Below, one piece after another: positions 25,560 to 34,018 of a DNA stretch of 64,000 nt. Below the pieces are notes generated by a model that worked only from the letters and a program-made list of their open reading frames with translations, had not been told where the DNA came from and ran no database searches. Both the position numbers and the translations under genes were made by a program. The stretch covers positions 1 to 64,000 of the forward strand of contig JADBXP010000012.1 of the NCBI GenBank assembly GCA_020403455.1. The letters are read 5' to 3'. The stretch comes from Chitinophagaceae bacterium. Its GTDB lineage: Bacteria > Bacteroidota > Bacteroidia > Chitinophagales > Chitinophagaceae. Numbering within the stretch: position 1 is the stretch's first letter; each line of letters begins with the position of its first letter.

Positions 25560-26759
25560 ATGTCTTACCAGTTACCCCCTGTATGGACAAAATTGCAGCA
25601 ACATGCTGTGTTTCCTGAGTTCAATCATGATGAAAGAGCGCGGTACAATTTTCTGGCCAACCTGAACCGCTTTGTCAGCACAGTGATTGCACCCGGCAAT
25701 AAACTGGCATATGATAGAAGAGTTGAGCCAAACTTTAAAAAAGAGCATGGACGCGGGTTTGCTGACAGATTTGAAGTAGGTGAAGCCATGAAGCAAGATC
25801 CTGTCTATCAAATGTGGGCTGCGTTGCGCAGAAGTACCATGGAAATGCGGCAGCAAAACGGAAGGGCGGTGGTATTGAGGCAGGCAAAGCAACTGGCTTC
25901 AAAGGTGGCAGAAGAACTGAAGGGTAGCGATAGCCTGCAACTGAACGATGATTTTCGGGTACCACCCTATCTCACCCATGTTGATAATCATTTGATGCCC
26001 GGTAGTTATCATACTGAATATTTCCCCGGCGATGTTTCCAATGCTGCCAACTACGATAGCGGGTTGTTTGTAACAAGCGGTGGGATGTTGGGTAGTCTCA
26101 CCGACGGAGGTGGTCGAGCCATAGCCGCATGGGTAAAAGAAACATATCCGGATTTTCATCCTACACGAATCCTGGATATTGGGTGCGGACTAGGTCATAA
26201 TACACTGCCCATTGCTCAGGCCTTTCCGGAGGCGGAGGTGATTGGTATTGATGCCGGAGCACCCATGTTGCGCTATGGTGCAGCCAGAGCTCACGCACTC
26301 GGTATTCAAAATGTTAAGTTCATTCAGGCAGATGCTGCCAATATGAACGAGTTTACAGATGAAAGCTTTGACTGGGTGCAGACCACCATGTTCCTGCATG
26401 AAACCGGAGGAAAATCTATCCATACTATTTTTGGCGAAATTAAAAGAGTGCTGAAAAATGGTGGACTCAACCTGCACATAGAACAACCGCAATACACACC
26501 TCAGATGAGCATGTATGAGCAATTCATGCGAGACTGGGATGCTTATTATAACGCAGAGCCCTATTGGGGACACATGCATGACCTGGAACCGGCTGACCTG
26601 ATGGTGGAGGCCGGAGTGCCCAAAGATAAATTCATGCAGGTGGGCGTTAAAGCCATCAATGACCTGGATAAAAAGAAACAAGACGGGAAGGTGACAGAAG
26701 ACTATGGGCGGAGTCCTATCTGGAATGTTTTTGGCGGATGGAAATCTGCAGGCAAATAA
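25560..26759 (+). CDS. Class I SAM-dependent methyltransferase with a long N-terminal domain
   Basis: A 399-residue protein. A Rossmann methyltransferase domain fills the C-terminal half: motif I R-I-L-D-I-G-C-G-L-G (203-212), acidic motif VIGIDAG (about 225-231), then QADAANMNEF and FDWVQTTMFLHE. About 190 residues before it have no motif I recognise and look helical, perhaps a substrate lid. The enzyme probably methylates (or, with the family's variants, otherwise uses SAM on) a pathway compound. It is 29 bp downstream of hyuB and 26 bp upstream of the small acidic protein, in the same operon. Confidence 0.85.
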   Translation: MSYQLPPVWTKLQQHAVFPEFNHDERARYNFLANLNRFVSTVIAPGNKLAYDRRVEPNFKKEHGRGFADRFEVGEAMKQDPVYQMWAALRRSTMEMRQQNGRAVVLRQAKQLASKVAEELKGSDSLQLNDDFRVPPYLTHVDNHLMPGSYHTEYFPGDVSNAANYDSGLFVTSGGMLGSLTDGGGRAIAAWVKETYPDFHPTRILDIGCGLGHNTLPIAQAFPEAEVIGIDAGAPMLRYGAARAHALGIQNVKFIQADAANMNEFTDESFDWVQTTMFLHETGGKSIHTIFGEIKRVLKNGGLNLHIEQPQYTPQMSMYEQFMRDWDAYYNAEPYWGHMHDLEPADLMVEAGVPKDKFMQVGVKAINDLDKKKQDGKVTEDYGRSPIWNVFGGWKSAGK

Positions 26760-26785
26760 TTTTGAATAATCTATAATTGGATGGT

Positions 26786-27205
26786 ATGAAAACAGAATTA
26801 AGTGGATCTCATGCGGGGGGTTCCATTACTGAAACATCAGCAGCAGATGCTGTAAATGACATTGTAATGGCAGGAAATAAGAGCAAAGGTGGACGCCCTT
26901 ATTTTCTTGAAGACCCAGCAGTAGAAAGAGTTTTAAATATCAGCATGGCAATAGCTGCCGACTTAGCGGTCTTACATGAAAGACTCGATACAATCGAAAG
27001 ATTGTTAGAAGCAAAGGGTCATCTGAAAAGAGCCGAAATTGAAGCATATGTACCCGATGATGCTGCCGCGGAAGAAAGACAAGCCTGGCATGCACGCTTC
27101 AGTGCACGTATTCTCCGCATCGTTCAGCAGGAAGTAGAGGCCGTAGCCAACCCGGAAAACAATGTGCCCATGCGTACCATTGCAGATGAGATCAATGAAA
27201 TGTAA
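26786..27205 (+). CDS. Small acidic helical protein, function unknown
   Basis: About 139 residues. I chose the ATG at 26786; an in-frame TTG at 26777 is possible but unnecessary. After a low-complexity N-terminus rich in Ser, Ala and Gly, a G-R-P-Y-F-L-E-D-P motif precedes two long amphipathic helices (about 43-70 and 88-115). I recall similar proteins next to methyltransferases in other phyla, which suggests a partner of the enzyme encoded at 25560. No catalytic motif or signal peptide is seen. Confidence 0.7.
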   Translation: MKTELSGSHAGGSITETSAADAVNDIVMAGNKSKGGRPYFLEDPAVERVLNISMAIAADLAVLHERLDTIERLLEAKGHLKRAEIEAYVPDDAAAEERQAWHARFSARILRIVQQEVEAVANPENNVPMRTIADEINEM

Positions 27206-27248
27206 TTAGATCTTTTTTAAACCAAAGTGGAAATCCATCAAGTGTAAT

Positions 27249-27692
27249 ATGCAATCAGCAATTGCTACCGTTAACGAGCATTATCAGGTTATCATCGAAA
27301 AAGATCTTAAAGGAATATTGGCAAAATATGTTGCCGACGAAGATACTTATGTGGTATTGGAAGGACCCAGACTGACCTCAAAAGGCTATACCAAAATAAG
27401 CAAGGGTTGGGGAGATTTTTGCATGTCACCGATACAACTCATATCCATTGATTGGACTGAAGGGCCTTTTGCTGAGGAGACAGCCGAAATGGCTTGGGTT
27501 AGTGGCATCATACGGTTGCAAGTTCAAATAAGTGATCGGACTTTTGACAATATTTTCAGGGCTAGTTTTGTATTGGTAAGAAGAGAAGACCAATGGCAGA
27601 TACATCATGAACATGTATCTGTTGTGCATCCGGATCCTTATGGTATTGGTGACTGGCTAAAGCAAACAACACCTAGTCCCGAAGCCTCCTAA
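27249..27692 (+). CDS. SnoaL/NTF2-like protein
   Basis: A 147-residue protein of the NTF2/SnoaL-like cone fold: N-terminal helices (AIATVNEHYQVIIEKDLKGI), then V-V-L-E-G-P-R and strands ending in Q-W-Q-I-H-H-E-H-V-S. The fold includes isomerases (ketosteroid isomerase), cyclases and polyketide-modifying enzymes as well as simple binders. Conserved acidic and histidine residues line the predicted pocket, but no subfamily is certain. It is 11 bp before the MFS gene, within the long operon. Confidence 0.78.
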   Translation: MQSAIATVNEHYQVIIEKDLKGILAKYVADEDTYVVLEGPRLTSKGYTKISKGWGDFCMSPIQLISIDWTEGPFAEETAEMAWVSGIIRLQVQISDRTFDNIFRASFVLVRREDQWQIHHEHVSVVHPDPYGIGDWLKQTTPSPEAS

Positions 27693-27703
27693 CTATCAGC
27701 AGT

Positions 27704-28927
27704 ATGCATGAGCAAATAACCAGAAAAGCCATCATTGGTGTAGTTGTATCTGCACTGGGCTTTTTTGTTGATTTGTATGATATCATCATTTTTAGTGCAG
27801 AGCGGGTAGATAGTTTTCGGTCTTTGGCCATTCCGGAAGCTGAGTGGCCCATACATACGCGAAATATCTTAAATGCTCAAATGCTTGGAATGTTGATTGG
27901 TGGCTTTCTCTGGGGAACAATTGGTGATAAAATGGGGCGCTTGAAAGTACTATTTGGATCCATTCTCATGTACAGTGTTTTTACTTTATTGAATGCTTTC
28001 GTGAAAGATGTAGATAGTTACATGTGGTGTAGATTTTTAGCCGGCCTCGGATTGGCAGGAGAATTGGGAGCAGGCATAACATTGGTTAGTGAACAAATGC
28101 CGGGCAAATACAGAGGTATGGCAGTTGCTTTGGTAGGTGGTATCGGCATGTTCGGTGCAGTAACAGCAGGCATCATTGCCACCTTTTTCAGTTGGCAAAC
28201 CAGTTTCATCATTGGGGGGATACTGGGTGTAGTTTTATTGTTGCTTCGTTTCAGCGTAGTGGAGAGTGGACTCTTTACCGGAATGGAGTCGAAGGAAGTA
28301 GCCAAAGGTGATTTTGGAATTATCTTGCGGAGCCGAAAAAGAGCCTGGAGATTTCTTTGCGTGTTACTGGTAGGAATGCCGGGTTGGTTTGCTACAGGCG
28401 TTTTAATCACCTTTACCAGAGAAATCGCAGGCAGCATGGGAATGTCAACTTTACCTGTCGCAGCCACCGTAATCTCATTTAATTTCCTGGGATTTGCCTT
28501 TGGTGATCCACTTTGTGGACTTCTTAGCCAATACCTCAAAAGCAGAAAAAAAGCCATTTTCATTTTCTTGGCTTCTTATAGTTTTTTCATCGCCTTGTTT
28601 TTCCTTTTCGCCAGACATTCACTATTTCTTTATTATCTGTTCTTTGCTTTTATGGGACTCAGCGTTGGCTTTACGATTATGTTGTTGACTCTAACTGCAG
28701 AGCAGTTCGGGACGAACATAAGAACATTGGTTACCAGTTCTGCGCTGAATCTCATTCGGGGTTGGGTTATACCGCTGAGCTTTGCCTTTCAATGGGTCGC
28801 GGCATGGTTCAATGGAAATTATTATTACAGTGCTATAGTGATTGCTGCAGCTGCTTTAGTCATTGCCTTTTATGCGCTCTCCCAGTTAGAGGAAACCTAT
28901 CATAAGAATCTCGATTTCTACGAATAA
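27704..28927 (+). CDS. MFS transporter, metabolite:H+ symporter-like
   Basis: A 407-residue carrier with about twelve spans. FVDLYDIIIF in span 1, GDKMGRLKVLFG after span 2 and RFLAGLGLAGELGAG in span 4 match the sugar-porter/metabolite:H+ symporter branch of the MFS, whose members import organic acids and osmolytes. It is the last gene of the long operon. Two paralogues lie in tandem at 46200 and 47557; all three share A-E-Q-F-G-T-N near the fifth-last span. The cargo is unknown; an importer for the island's substrate is the simplest reading. Confidence 0.9.
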   Translation: MHEQITRKAIIGVVVSALGFFVDLYDIIIFSAERVDSFRSLAIPEAEWPIHTRNILNAQMLGMLIGGFLWGTIGDKMGRLKVLFGSILMYSVFTLLNAFVKDVDSYMWCRFLAGLGLAGELGAGITLVSEQMPGKYRGMAVALVGGIGMFGAVTAGIIATFFSWQTSFIIGGILGVVLLLLRFSVVESGLFTGMESKEVAKGDFGIILRSRKRAWRFLCVLLVGMPGWFATGVLITFTREIAGSMGMSTLPVAATVISFNFLGFAFGDPLCGLLSQYLKSRKKAIFIFLASYSFFIALFFLFARHSLFLYYLFFAFMGLSVGFTIMLLTLTAEQFGTNIRTLVTSSALNLIRGWVIPLSFAFQWVAAWFNGNYYYSAIVIAAAALVIAFYALSQLEETYHKNLDFYE

Positions 28928-28999
28928 TTCACCTCTTGGTATTCGTTACAACTGATTTGTATCATCCATATTCAATCTAGGCAAATTCTTCCCCGAATA

Positions 29000-29992
29000 T
29001 CAATCACGGTGGTAATATTTCCGTGTAAATGCATCCATAAGTAAGAAGGAATGGATGGCCTCTTCCGCAGAGCAGGGATTCGGACCCTTACCTAAAAAGT
29101 ATTGGGTTACCTTTTCAATCATGGGCTGCTGAATATGTTGCGGGGGCGCGAATTCAATTTTTTCTTCTCCTGAAACGGATATAATGGTTAAGTCATGTCC
29201 AAAAGTGGAGAAAATCATTCTACCCGAAGTACCCTTGATTTCAAACAGATCTTCTTTTATGGTGTTAGGGGCGCAAAAATGCCATTCTCCGGAAAACTCA
29301 ATTCCATTGGGCAACCGTGCGATACCGGATACTGTATCTTCGGCTTCATAAAGGCCAGCCTGATTGGTGGCCGTTCCGTTGTGATCTATTGCCTGGCCAA
29401 AGAAATATATCAGCAGGTCTAATTGATGGGGTGCCAGGTCAAAGAAAATACCTCCACCCGAAATTGCCGGAAGGATTCGCCAATTGTTTTCTCCACGGGC
29501 TGCCAATTCCACGGATTGATCGGGCAGGTTCATTCTAATTTGAACTGTACATACTTTTCCAATTACTTCCTGCTCTAAAATTTTTTTGATGGCAAGGAAT
29601 TTAGGCAGTGCCCTACGGTAATGCGCTATGCAAAGAGGTATACCGCTCTTTTTAGCAGCAGCCTGCATACGGTAACAGCCGTCAAGTGATGATGAAAAGG
29701 GCTTCTCAACATACACCGGTTTTCCTGCTTCCAGTGCCGCAATTGTATATTTCTCGTGAAACGCCGGAGGGGTAGCTATGTAAAGGGCGGTAACATCCGG
29801 ATCGGCAATTAAATCCTCTGCTCGATTGTACCACTTGGGTACCCTGTGTCTTTGGGCATAATCTGCCGCCTTAGCCCCGTCTCTTCTCATCACCGCCACC
29901 AGTGATGAGTCCGGAACCTGTTGAAAGGCAGGTCCGCTCTTCACTTCTGTTACATTTCCGCAACCAATTATACCCCAGGATACTTTTTCCAT
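29000..29992 (-). CDS. Gfo/Idh/MocA-family oxidoreductase
   Basis: A 330-residue NAD(P)-dependent sugar-type oxidoreductase. The Rossmann start (WGIIGCGNV, residues 6-14) and YVEKPFSS near residue 95, which carries the family's conserved Lys, are clear. Such enzymes oxidise or reduce sugars, inositols or related polyols. It is a single gene, transcribed divergently from the TIM-barrel gene at 30158, with 165 bp between. No copy of the island operator is upstream, so it is probably outside the regulon. Confidence 0.92.
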   Translation of the reverse strand: MEKVSWGIIGCGNVTEVKSGPAFQQVPDSSLVAVMRRDGAKAADYAQRHRVPKWYNRAEDLIADPDVTALYIATPPAFHEKYTIAALEAGKPVYVEKPFSSSLDGCYRMQAAAKKSGIPLCIAHYRRALPKFLAIKKILEQEVIGKVCTVQIRMNLPDQSVELAARGENNWRILPAISGGGIFFDLAPHQLDLLIYFFGQAIDHNGTATNQAGLYEAEDTVSGIARLPNGIEFSGEWHFCAPNTIKEDLFEIKGTSGRMIFSTFGHDLTIISVSGEEKIEFAPPQHIQQPMIEKVTQYFLGKGPNPCSAEEAIHSFLLMDAFTRKYYHRD

Positions 29993-30157
29993 TGAATAAA
30001 AGGAGAATAATTTCTTCCTGTCTAAAATTAAGTATTATTCAAACTGTAAATAATCTCTGACAATATTTATCCTTGAAGATTTTTACAGGGTTTAGTAAAT
30101 TGTAAGTGTTTTTGGAGAGTTATTGTTATTCAGATCTTATTCATTCAATCTTTGTTT

Positions 30158-30985
30158 ATGAGTTCTTCCAGACGTTTGTTTATTTTCCAATCACTTTTGG
30201 CGGCAGCATCTGTTCCATCTAGCTTTAAAGGAACAGCACAGGGAATTCCAAGTGAACCGGCCTTTCCTATCGGCATCGCAGGATATACTTTTTATCGAAT
30301 CGATGTACAGTCAACCATACGTATGATGCAGCGATTGGGAGTTCAACATCTTTCCCTGAAAGACATGCACTTGCCTCTCAATAGTTCAGATGAAGTTATC
30401 AAGTCAACCATGGCTCAATTTTCTGCAGCCGGTATTCAGGTGTATGCAGTGGGCGTAATCTATATGAAGAGCAAGGAGGCGGTAGATCAGGCGTTTCGGT
30501 ATGCTGAGCAAGCGGGGGTTGCCATGATAGTAGGGGTTCCGGACTATGCGTTATTAGATTATTGCGAGCAAAAAGTGAAGCAGACGAATATTCGGTTGGC
30601 CATCCACAATCATGGACCCAAAGATCCTTTGTATCCGGGACCTGGCGATGCATATAATCGCATAAAGAACAGAGATCAGCGAATGGGACTCTGCATAGAT
30701 ATAGGACATGCCATACGTGCAGGTGTTTTGCCACAAAAAGCAGTCATTGATTATCAGGATCGCTTAATGGATTTACATATCAAAGATGTGACGCTGGCTA
30801 CGAATGAGGGAGTTGCCATTGAAATGGGCAGGGGTGTTATCAACTTTCCCGCATTGGTTCGTGCATTGAAAAAGATTAACTACAGGGGTATTTGCAGTAT
30901 AGAATACGAGAAGGACATGCAAGATCCCTTGCCAGGGATAGCTGAATCACTGGGATATTTCAGGGCAATGCTGACCGACAAATAG
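30158..30985 (+). CDS. Tat-exported sugar isomerase/epimerase-like TIM barrel
   Basis: About 275 residues from the ATG at 30158; an upstream in-frame TTG at 30152 is less likely. The N-terminus has a twin-arginine type signal (S-R-R-L-F-I-F, then a hydrophobic stretch to about residue 28). The mature part is an AP-endonuclease-2/xylose-isomerase TIM barrel with IHNHGP, C-I-D-I-G-H, DLHIKDV and SIEYE supplying putative metal ligands. It may isomerise or bind a sugar-like substrate in the periplasm. It pairs with the divergent oxidoreductase, as is common in sugar catabolism. Confidence 0.87.
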   Translation: MSSSRRLFIFQSLLAAASVPSSFKGTAQGIPSEPAFPIGIAGYTFYRIDVQSTIRMMQRLGVQHLSLKDMHLPLNSSDEVIKSTMAQFSAAGIQVYAVGVIYMKSKEAVDQAFRYAEQAGVAMIVGVPDYALLDYCEQKVKQTNIRLAIHNHGPKDPLYPGPGDAYNRIKNRDQRMGLCIDIGHAIRAGVLPQKAVIDYQDRLMDLHIKDVTLATNEGVAIEMGRGVINFPALVRALKKINYRGICSIEYEKDMQDPLPGIAESLGYFRAMLTDK

Positions 30986-31002
30986 CAGAATAGAATTAAA
31001 GT

Positions 31003-33609
31003 CTACTGCTGCTGATTGGGGTCTGCCGGCGGAGTTGTACCCGGTGGGTTTATACAATTCAGGTTGTAAAGTCTGCGGGCATCACTGTAACCCTTGGCTT
31101 CTGAAGTCAGAAAGGATTGGCAACCTTCGGGAACCTTACCTACATTGTACAGGCAAATACCTCGATAGTATTCAGCCTTTCCATCCCTGGTCCATTTATT
31201 ATTCACTACCCTTTCAAAATAAGGAAGAGCTGCGCCCCATTCTTTGTTCAGAAAATGAACCAATCCAATGTTTTCAATTACGGGTGAAAATTTAGAATTG
31301 ATTTTTCTGGCACTCTCATAAAGTTCCATGGCAGTCTTGAGGTCATTCTTGGTGAACGCTTCATTGCCCCGCTTAAAAAAGTCATAAAAGCGAAGACTAT
31401 CCTGATAGGCCTCCGGCGTAGGTGCGGGGGCACCACCTGGTGTGATTGCCGGCGGGGGTACACCCGGTTGAGATTGAGTCGCCATGGCGGGCGGGGTTAC
31501 CTGAGTCTGTGTTGCCGGTGCCTGAGCTTGAGCTGCATTTTGCAGCGGCAGGTCTCCCAGGTCAGTGTGTAACTTTATGCTATTCTTTATGGTAACAGAA
31601 TCCTTGGGGTAAAGAGCCAATGCAGAATCTGCGACTCTTGACATGAATCGAAGGGGATATTTCATTTCTTGTAGTGCAAAGAGATAGTTATTCCAGCCTT
31701 TTGCCATTCCCTCATCGTTCCTGTATTTGCGAATTAGGTTAAAATTGCGGAACAGGCGACCTGAATCATTTTTATTGGCACAGACGAAGGCCAACAGTCC
31801 AAAGTACGCAACATTTCGAGGTCTGTTTTCAAAACAGAGAATTCCATATTTATAGGCACTGTCATAGTAACTTTTGTCAATGCTCGCATTCTCATAATAC
31901 CATCTGCCTTTGATGAACTCGGCATAATACATATAGGGATTTTCCTTCTTCACATTTTCAAACATTTCCATGGCCTCCTTTATCTTCTTTTCATTCAGAA
32001 GATACCTGCCTTTCATTAAGCTGAGTGGGAGACCCCACATCGTTACATTGGTCAAAGAAGGCAGTTGATCATTGATCTCAGTTGTTCTTTTACTAACTAC
32101 GTCTGCATTAACATCTTCGAACAAGGCAGATTGAACAATCATTGATTGGTTGGTTTGATAAGTTACCCAATTGGTGCCCAGGGTCAATAGCAGGAAAGCA
32201 GGCAGCAGCCATTTCAAGCGGTTGGAATAATTTTTATTCTCCGGATTCCGCAACTTATTGAGACGAGCATTCTCAACGGCATTGAGGCCAAAGAGCAGAA
32301 TGAAATATACTTGCATGGTGGCTCGTTCCATGGGGAAGTTGAGGAACGCATCTGTGAAATAGCCGGCGAGACCAATCAACGATAGAAGCAGAGGAATTTT
32401 TTCATGTCGTTCGATATCGGAAGACAGAATATTTTTTAATGAGTAAAAGGGCAGCAAGAGAAATACCAGCAGATAAGCAATCCCACCAAAAATGCCACTC
32501 TCACCCAGCGCTTCAATAAAATCATTGTGTGCATGCACACTCATTGAGTTGTCGTCATTGGATAACTGGTCGAATTCCTGAGAAGTTATTTTCCAGTTAC
32601 CATATCCTCTTCCTGTGAGCGGGTAATGTTTGAATAAGTCAATTCCAACTTTCCAAATACCGATACGATTGGAAGATCCACGTTCTGTGAATGTGATGGT
32701 ATTGAATCGTTCAGTTACAGTACCAAAGGAAGAAGGCTGGTTACCACCAACGACTGTTCTACGTTGTGTTTCAACGGTCAATTGAGAAAGCATCAATGCC
32801 AGAACGATAGGAATCAGGAATAGTGAAATATCTTGTAGCACTTTTCTGACATCTTGGTGGCCTATGAATTCGTAGATGCAAAAAGCAAGAAAAACAATCA
32901 ATTGAAAAATGATACCTATGTAGGAAGAACGTGCATTGGTGAGAGCAATTGCGTATAGGGCGAGAAAAAGAATCACAAGATTCAATACTCGTTTCCATTT
33001 GGTTCCGATATATATGGAGTAAAGAGCAAATGGAAGTTTTACAACGATGGCGCTGGCGAAGATATTTTTATTACCGGTTACCCCCTTCATATTCAATACA
33101 GCTCCATCGAAACCCAATTCGCCAACATCGTTGAAAAAAATCTGCAGGGCCTTGAAAACATTGAGAAACAGAATAAGCGAAACAATCTGTGCCAGGATAG
33201 GAAGAATTCTATTGGTTTGTAACATCAGGCAGGCAACACTGGCAAATGCTATGAAAGCGATGATGCAACGGGCATAATTAACAATGAACTCATTTTTATT
33301 GAACGCAAAGAAGAAACTCAGTCCCGATAAAATACAAAAGATGGTAAACATGATCGCCGGGGGCTGCGATATTGCCCTGCTAAACTGCTGGCTAACATCG
33401 CTATATCTGCTCTTGTTTGCCGTGAAAAGGTATGCAACGGCAATGAGGTTTACAATGCTTAGATAAAGCCATTGTGGTCCGTTGAAGTCTATGGATTCAC
33501 CTCGGGGAATAAAATCAACAAAAGTGTACAGACAGAGGATGGCGAGGGTAGCATAGTTGGTGCCGCTTAAACTGCTGAGACTGATTGCGGTGGCTTTCTT
33601 TTCTTTCAT
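31003..33609 (-). CDS. O-antigen ligase-family membrane protein with C-terminal TPR region
   Basis: An 868-residue protein. About a dozen spans occupy residues 15-480, with the Wzy_C/O-antigen ligase segment around 280-380 (HYPLTGRGYGNW and the H-A-H-N-D-F-I-E motif). The remaining periplasmic part carries helical tetratricopeptide-like repeats (about 520-660 and 735-840), separated by a Pro/Ala/Gln-rich linker near 690-730. Family members transfer or polymerise surface glycans, and some glycosylate proteins. Convergent with the TIM-barrel gene, 17 bp apart, and monocistronic. Which glycan it handles is not visible. Confidence 0.85.
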   Translation of the reverse strand: MKEKKATAISLSSLSGTNYATLAILCLYTFVDFIPRGESIDFNGPQWLYLSIVNLIAVAYLFTANKSRYSDVSQQFSRAISQPPAIMFTIFCILSGLSFFFAFNKNEFIVNYARCIIAFIAFASVACLMLQTNRILPILAQIVSLILFLNVFKALQIFFNDVGELGFDGAVLNMKGVTGNKNIFASAIVVKLPFALYSIYIGTKWKRVLNLVILFLALYAIALTNARSSYIGIIFQLIVFLAFCIYEFIGHQDVRKVLQDISLFLIPIVLALMLSQLTVETQRRTVVGGNQPSSFGTVTERFNTITFTERGSSNRIGIWKVGIDLFKHYPLTGRGYGNWKITSQEFDQLSNDDNSMSVHAHNDFIEALGESGIFGGIAYLLVFLLLPFYSLKNILSSDIERHEKIPLLLSLIGLAGYFTDAFLNFPMERATMQVYFILLFGLNAVENARLNKLRNPENKNYSNRLKWLLPAFLLLTLGTNWVTYQTNQSMIVQSALFEDVNADVVSKRTTEINDQLPSLTNVTMWGLPLSLMKGRYLLNEKKIKEAMEMFENVKKENPYMYYAEFIKGRWYYENASIDKSYYDSAYKYGILCFENRPRNVAYFGLLAFVCANKNDSGRLFRNFNLIRKYRNDEGMAKGWNNYLFALQEMKYPLRFMSRVADSALALYPKDSVTIKNSIKLHTDLGDLPLQNAAQAQAPATQTQVTPPAMATQSQPGVPPPAITPGGAPAPTPEAYQDSLRFYDFFKRGNEAFTKNDLKTAMELYESARKINSKFSPVIENIGLVHFLNKEWGAALPYFERVVNNKWTRDGKAEYYRGICLYNVGKVPEGCQSFLTSEAKGYSDARRLYNLNCINPPGTTPPADPNQQQ

Positions 33610-33753
33610 GAGGAACGGTTAGGTTTTTCGGGATCAGGGAGTCCATTTGCCTTTCGGCGGACTTCCCTCTGCAAATGTAAGAACGATAAAAAAACCGGAA
33701 TATAATGGCTGGAGCAGTTTTTTTTGTATTTTGGGGAAAATAAACTGAAAAAT

Positions 33754-33960
33754 ATGCCAACCGGAGTAGTAAAATGGTTCAATGATGCCAAGGGTTTTGG
33801 GTTCATCACTCCTGATGATGGAGGAGAAGACTTGTTTGCACATTTCTCTGCCATTAACATGGGCGGATTCAAATCACTGAAAGAAGGACAGAAAGTGAGT
33901 TTTGAAATAACCGATGGGAAAAAAGGTAAGCAGGCAGCCAATATTCAGGCAATTCAATAA
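33754..33960 (+). CDS. Cold-shock domain protein
   Basis: A 68-residue single CSD protein. The RNP1 motif KGFGFI (13-18) and an RNP2-like DLFAHF (26-31) are present; it binds single-stranded RNA/DNA and acts as an RNA chaperone. I place the start at 33754, which gives the standard M-x-x-G-x-V-K-W-F start; the longer in-frame extension to 33724 would begin at TTG and adds unrelated residues. The 144 bp between the divergent ligase start and this start contain its promoter and leader. A hairpin terminator follows at 33989. Confidence 0.95.
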   Translation: MPTGVVKWFNDAKGFGFITPDDGGEDLFAHFSAINMGGFKSLKEGQKVSFEITDGKKGKQAANIQAIQ

Positions 33961-33988
33961 ATTGACCAGCCCCCTTTCAAAAGACAAC

Positions 33989-34018
33989 AATGACTCCTCG
34001 CGGGGTCATTTTAGTTTT
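33989..34018 (+). terminator. Rho-independent terminator of the cold-shock gene
   Basis: AATGACTCC (33989-33997), loop TCGC, GGGGTCATT (34002-34010), one G-T wobble, followed by a T-rich tail. It overlaps the last codon of the convergent outer-membrane protein gene. Confidence 0.8.

Noticed and set aside
28018..28563. A 181-codon leftward ORF inside the MFS gene at 27704
   Set aside because: It is antisense to a clear twelve-span carrier and its translation is Pro/Ser/Lys-rich without motifs.
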